A stretch of DNA of 16,031 nucleotides from JAGLCY01 sp965369705. GTDB taxonomy: Bacteria; Krumholzibacteriota; Krumholzibacteriia; LZORAL124-64-63. The notes under the pieces were generated by a model, which did not search any database, had not been told where the DNA came from, and worked only from the letters and a program-made list of their open reading frames with translations. A program made the position numbers and the translations under genes. Shown piece after piece: positions 13,568-16,031 of the stretch (within the stretch, counting starts at the first letter, position 1; each line of letters opens with the position of its first letter). Location of the stretch: positions 1 through 16,031 of the forward strand of contig CBDURF010000070.1 in NCBI GenBank assembly GCA_965369705.1, read 5' to 3'.

Positions 13568-14434
13568 TTACTCGCCGGGCTGAGGGTTGTCGGCCGCATT
13601 TTCCATGCGGCAACGATGGTAGTTTTCCAGGGAGATCCGCTCCTCCGGTTGGTAGTAGGCCAGGCGAGAAATCAGTTCGTCGAAATCGACCTGGTGACCG
13701 TTGAACTCGGGCCCCTCCACGCAGGCGAACCGGGTTTTCCCGTCCACGGTCACCCGGCAGGCCCCGCACATGCCCGTTCCGTCCACCATAAGCGGATTCA
13801 GTGAAGCCTGGGTGGGGATGCCGAACGGTTCGGTCGTCTTGCACACGAACTTCATCATCACGACCGGGCCGATGGTGATGACCTCATCGATCGTTTGCCC
13901 CTCTTCGATCAGGTCGACCAGGGCGTGGGTGACCATGCCCTTGCGCCCGTAGCTGCCGTCGTCGGTGGTGATGATGGTCATGTCGGCCAGGGCGGTGATC
14001 TCTTCCTCGAGGATGAGAAGTTCCTTGGTGCGGGCGCCGAGAATCGCGATGACCCGGTTGCCCGCCGTCTTGAGCGCCTGCACCTGGGGCCACACCACGG
14101 CGTTGCCGATGCCGCCGCCCACGCACACCACGGTCTTGCCGGTGGGGATGTCCGTGGCCTTGCCCAGGGGACCGGCCAGGTCGTGGATCTCGTCGCCGAC
14201 ATCCAGCCGGCCGAGCATTTCGGTCGTCTTGCCGACTTCCTGGAAGACCAGGGTGATGGTGCCCTTGGCGGGATTCCGGTTGGCGATGGTCAGGGGAATA
14301 CGCTCGCCTTCATCGTTGACCCTCAGGATGATGAACTGGCCGGCCTTGCCGCGCTCGGCGATATGGTTGGCCTCGATCTCGAACAGTTTCGTCCGGGGAG
14401 CTATTTCCTTGGCGTAGACAATTTTGTTTCCCAC
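13568..14434 (-). CDS. nfnA: Small subunit of NADH-dependent ferredoxin:NADP+ oxidoreductase (NfnA; SudB/ferredoxin-NADP reductase-like)
   Basis: This is the ferredoxin-NADP-reductase-like partner of NfnB. It carries FAD, an NAD(H) site and a [2Fe-2S] cluster. The 288-residue product has a flavin-binding segment RIPLTIANRN and the nucleotide motif CVGGGIGNAVVWPQ. TTDDGSYGRKGMVT and IGPVVMMKFVC follow. The cluster region is MVDGTGMCGACRV, then ACVEGPEFNGHQVDFDE. The Asp before the first Cys together with three Cys fits the Asp/Cys3 ligation reported for Nfn. The start is the GTG at 14434, not the longer ATG frame at 14557. CTCCTT at 14441-14446 (AAGGAG on the coding strand) lies six bases upstream, and the protein then begins with GNKIVYAKEIAP as in homologues. 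It is the first gene of a two-gene minus-strand operon. SudB is the alternative name. Confidence 0.88.
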   Translation of the reverse strand: MGNKIVYAKEIAPRTKLFEIEANHIAERGKAGQFIILRVNDEGERIPLTIANRNPAKGTITLVFQEVGKTTEMLGRLDVGDEIHDLAGPLGKATDIPTGKTVVCVGGGIGNAVVWPQVQALKTAGNRVIAILGARTKELLILEEEITALADMTIITTDDGSYGRKGMVTHALVDLIEEGQTIDEVITIGPVVMMKFVCKTTEPFGIPTQASLNPLMVDGTGMCGACRVTVDGKTRFACVEGPEFNGHQVDFDELISRLAYYQPEERISLENYHRCRMENAADNPQPGE

Positions 14435-14525
14435 GGCGGGCTCCTTGTCGGGGGCGGGACCCAAGCTGGGTCGAACCGTTGCAACTGATGCAAAAGTAGT
14501 TTTCAAGGTATCCAAAGCAAGGGGA

Positions 14526-14554
14526 AATAATCTGATAATGATTTGTAATATCAA
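14526..14554 (-). promoter_or_regulatory. Candidate promoter of the nfn operon
   Basis: On the - strand, TTGATA (14554-14549) is followed after 17 bp by ATTATT (14531-14526), within the most AT-rich stretch of the intergenic region. The -35 matches 5/6 but the -10 only about 3/6, so this is a weak call. It would give a leader of about 85 nt before the GTG at 14434. Confidence 0.3.
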
Positions 14555-14631
14555 CATTTAGGTATTAATGAAATGGGGAAGTTATCACCTCGCCGGCAGG
14601 TGGATTTCGCGCCAGAAACAAATTCAAGGGC

Positions 14632-14706
14632 AAAAAAAGGGCCGCACCGGGCCGGGTCGGGAATCGGGGGGAGCGATTCATCAACACCGGACGCCGTTCG
14701 GCCCTT
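14632..14706 (-). terminator. Structured element ending in a T-run on the minus strand (terminator, attenuator or small-RNA 3' end)
   Basis: AAGGGCCG (14637-14644) and CGGCCCTT (14699-14706) form a perfect 8-bp outer stem. An inner 6-bp hairpin, GAATCG (14661-14666) with CGATTC (14674-14679), lies inside. Read on the - strand, the second arm runs directly into a T-run (complement of the A-run 14632-14638), as in an intrinsic terminator. On the + strand only GTTT follows. No minus-strand gene lies just upstream, so what it would terminate is unclear. Confidence 0.45.
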
Positions 14707-14790
14707 GTTTAGGCAATATGCATGAAATGAACATCGCCTGCTCCGGTAGTGCAGGGAACATGCCTCCGGTGAAATCGGCCGCCGGAACCC

Positions 14791-14818
14791 TTGACGGAAC
14801 GCAGAACTCCCTTAATCT
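14791..14818 (+). promoter_or_regulatory. Candidate promoter for folE
   Basis: TTGACG (14791-14796; 5/6 match) is followed after 16 bp by TAATCT (14813-14818; 3/6 match). The leader before ATG 14936 would be about 110 nt. The -10 is poor, so this is tentative. Confidence 0.3.
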
Positions 14819-14935
14819 TGATTTTTCGCCTGCTTGCAGCGTTGGGGATTGGGATGGAAGTTCAGGGATTCGGCGGACGAACCCGGCGCCATTGCACCTT
14901 GCAAGGAACGACTTGGATTCCGGAGGAGTCCCGCC

Positions 14936-15484
14936 ATGGAAAAGCTGATTCGAGAAATGTTGGTCCAGATCGGTGAAGATCCCCAACGCGAAGGTCTGCT
15001 GAAGACACCCGAACGCGTGGCCAAGGCCTGGCGGGAAATCGCCGGCGGTTACGCGGATGATCCCGGCGACATGGTTCGCGGGGCCCTGTTCGAAGCAGAA
15101 GGCAAGGAAATGATTCTGATCAACGACATCGATTTCTTCAGTGTCTGCGAGCACCACATGCTGCCGTTCTTCGGCAAGGCTCACGTGGCCTATATTCCAA
15201 ACGACAAGATCGTGGGCCTCTCGAAGATGGCGCGGGTGGTGGATTCCTACGCCCGCCGGCTCCAGGTGCAGGAGCGCATGACGGCCCAGATCGCCAATTG
15301 CCTCATGGATAATCTGAAACCCCTCGGCGTAGCGGTGGTCCTGCACGCCCAGCACCTTTGCATGATGATGCGCGGCATCCAGAAGCAGAACAGCTACGCC
15401 GTCACCAGCGAAATGCTTGGCTGCTTCAAGAACGATCCCAAGACCCGGGGGGAGTTTCTGACGTTGATCCGCGCGAAGCCCTGA
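14936..15484 (+). CDS. folE: GTP cyclohydrolase I (FolE, type IA)
   Basis: FolE converts GTP to 7,8-dihydroneopterin triphosphate, the entry step of tetrahydrofolate and other pterin pathways. The 182-residue protein has the zinc ligands Cys71 and His74 in SVCEHHMLPFFGKAHVAYIP and Cys142 in QHLCMMMRGI. The neighbouring catalytic histidines are His73 and His140. It also has the GLLKTPERVAKAW and GLSKMARVVD motifs. Their spacing matches the Escherichia coli enzyme with a constant offset; the protein is shorter only at the N-terminus, as in many bacteria. ATG 14936 is chosen because GGAGGAG (14922-14928) lies seven bases upstream; the frame extends to 14834 without conserved residues. The last codon and the stop lie inside the left arm of a long palindrome. 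The gene appears monocistronic. Confidence 0.96.
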   Translation: MEKLIREMLVQIGEDPQREGLLKTPERVAKAWREIAGGYADDPGDMVRGALFEAEGKEMILINDIDFFSVCEHHMLPFFGKAHVAYIPNDKIVGLSKMARVVDSYARRLQVQERMTAQIANCLMDNLKPLGVAVVLHAQHLCMMMRGIQKQNSYAVTSEMLGCFKNDPKTRGEFLTLIRAKP

Positions 15485-15588
15485 GCGGGGTTCGGGATCC
15501 GCACCGCACGCAGGCTACGGAGTGCGTAGGGCTTCGCATGCGCCTTCCGGCGCCTGCCTGCGGTGCGGATCCCGAATCCCGCTCAGGG
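15479..15588. repeat. 110-bp near-perfect palindrome overlapping the folE stop codon
   Basis: The 37-bp left arm (15479-15515) is the inverse of the right arm (15552-15588) with two differences, one of which is a G-U-compatible change. The 36-base apex can form two small hairpins at its margins: CTACG/CGTAG (15515-15529) and GCGCC/GGCGC (15540-15544, 15549-15553). The outer stem begins with CCCTGAGCGGG and contains the folE TGA. The right arm is followed by TTCCTCGC, not a T-run, so it is not a canonical intrinsic terminator. It resembles a REP- or MITE-like intergenic palindrome. In RNA it would form an extremely stable stem at the folE 3' end. Confidence 0.9.
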
Positions 15589-15991
15589 TTCCTCGCTTAC
15601 CAGCGTTGGAAACTTCTCAGCAGGAAGTCAGGTGGAGAGGGGGGGGATTGGAGTGCGAATTTTGCAATGATTCTTGCACAAGTGTTCCACGCGGGGTGTT
15701 TCCGCTTAACCGAACCGGCTACGACCATGGCGGTCTTCACACAATCGGCGACCCAACGTGAATAATCCGTCACTGTTGATCCGGGGTATTGACTTTGATT
15801 GATCGTCCCGGGCATGGCCGAGTTCATCACCGTGTTTCGATGGTTTCAATAATTCCCCCGGTTGAATTTCCAGCATGAAACGCAGGCCCACCGGGCAGGT
15901 CCGAAAACTCCCCTGTATCGCCGAGAGACCGGGCGGTGTGTGGGTGGGGCCGTAGCTCCCCCCGGGCACGGGTCCCCCCGACCCCAATCAA
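15589..15991. other. Intergenic region without a recognisable gene
   Basis: About 400 bp between the folE palindrome and the right-edge inverted repeat. ORFs on both strands are short, lack ribosome sites and show no conserved features. A TTGACT near 15788 has no matching -10. I see no gene, RNA gene or transposon remnant here. Confidence 0.6.
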
Positions 15992-16031
15992 CCCGCTCCC
16001 CGCGCCGGCGAAGCCCAAAGCGGGGAGCGGG
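15992..16031. repeat. Inverted repeat at the right window edge, related to the folE palindrome
   Basis: CCCGCTCCCCGC (15992-16003) and GCGGGGAGCGGG (16020-16031) form a perfect 12-bp stem around a 16-base spacer. The window ends exactly at the second arm, so the full element may be longer. Bases 16008-16025 match 15473-15490 at 16 of 18 positions (GCGAAGCCC, two differing bases, AGCGGGG), linking it to the palindrome at the folE end. Confidence 0.75.

Larger units (their letters stand above)
14435..14935. other. Divergent nfnA-folE intergenic region, 501 bp
   Basis: The region separates the minus-strand nfn operon from folE. It contains the candidate nfn promoter, the structured minus-strand element, and near folE a TTGACG-N16-TAATCT pair (14791-14818) that could be the folE promoter. 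The remainder (about 14707-14790 and 14819-14920) shows no gene, and I recognised no known riboswitch. Short ORFs here lack ribosome sites and conserved features. Confidence 0.6.

Noticed and set aside
11786..13804. 672-codon open frame on the + strand opposite nfnB/nfnA
   Set aside because: It is antisense to two well-supported genes, has His/Val/Gly/Asp-rich composition without motifs, and arises from GC-rich codon use on the other strand.
14435..14557. N-terminal extension of NfnA to ATG 14557
   Set aside because: GTG 14434 has AAGGAG at ideal spacing and yields the family N-terminus; the extension overlaps the likely promoter.
14834..14935. N-terminal extension of FolE
   Set aside because: No conserved residues, while ATG 14936 has GGAGGAG at good spacing.
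15479..15588. Intrinsic terminator for folE
   Set aside because: The stem is far longer than usual, includes the stop codon, and no T-run follows; it is listed as a palindromic repeat instead.
15946..15975. tRNA-like start GGGGCCGTAGCTC
   Set aside because: The bases that follow cannot form a D-arm, anticodon arm or TpsiC arm, so the resemblance is accidental.
1..16031. CRISPR array, prophage, transposase or defence system
   Set aside because: I saw no regularly spaced direct repeats and no recognisable phage, transposase, nuclease or toxin-antitoxin gene.

Overview
The window comes from a GC-rich, diderm bacterium and looks like ordinary chromosomal housekeeping DNA with unusual details in its regulatory and repeat sequences. 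An apolipoprotein N-acyltransferase (Lnt) implies outer-membrane lipoproteins. TatC, a sigma-54 activator with a matching sigma-54 promoter, and an Nfn-type (electron-bifurcating) transhydrogenase fit an anaerobic or facultative lifestyle. No gene fixes the taxon. The mix (a PfkB kinase with a DTMNxWI motif, an ArgS with a degenerate HIGH motif, high GC) suggests an uncultured lineage, perhaps near the FCB superphylum; this is a weak inference.

Layout on the + strand. tatC (44-760) is followed by a probable promoter and a long-chain polyprenyl diphosphate synthase (844-1848). Next is a tight cluster rsfS, argS and a PfkB-family kinase (1886-5088). A conserved two-domain protein of unknown function (5274-6176) and purM (6327-7340) each appear to have their own promoter. 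A strong intrinsic terminator ends purM. Directly after it lies a cluster of GGGACA sites, three spaced exactly 11 bp apart, then a good -24/-12 promoter and the gene for a sigma-54 activator (7622-9151). This layout suggests that the activator regulates its own gene. lnt, a zinc-ribbon Nudix hydrolase and purN (9224-11957) follow, the last three genes joined by 4-bp ATGA overlaps.

On the - strand, nfnA and nfnB (14434 down to 12071) form a two-gene operon converging on purN, with a hairpin between them that could serve both directions. folE (14936-15484) diverges from nfnA across about 500 bp, which holds candidate promoters and a structured minus-strand element ending in a T-run. The folE stop codon lies inside a 110-bp near-perfect palindrome. 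A related sequence sits in a second inverted repeat at the right end of the window, so these may be members of a dispersed repeat family.

Functionally the genes cover protein export (TatC), isoprenoid side-chain synthesis, translation (RsfS, ArgS), de novo purine synthesis (PurM, PurN), folate or pterin synthesis (FolE), lipoprotein maturation (Lnt) and pyridine nucleotide/ferredoxin balance (Nfn). I found no CRISPR array, tRNA, rRNA, transposase or prophage gene. The points most worth following up are the GGGACA array with the sigma-54 promoter, the folE-terminal palindrome, the NVVS substitution at the HIGH motif of ArgS, and the uncharacterised two-domain protein.
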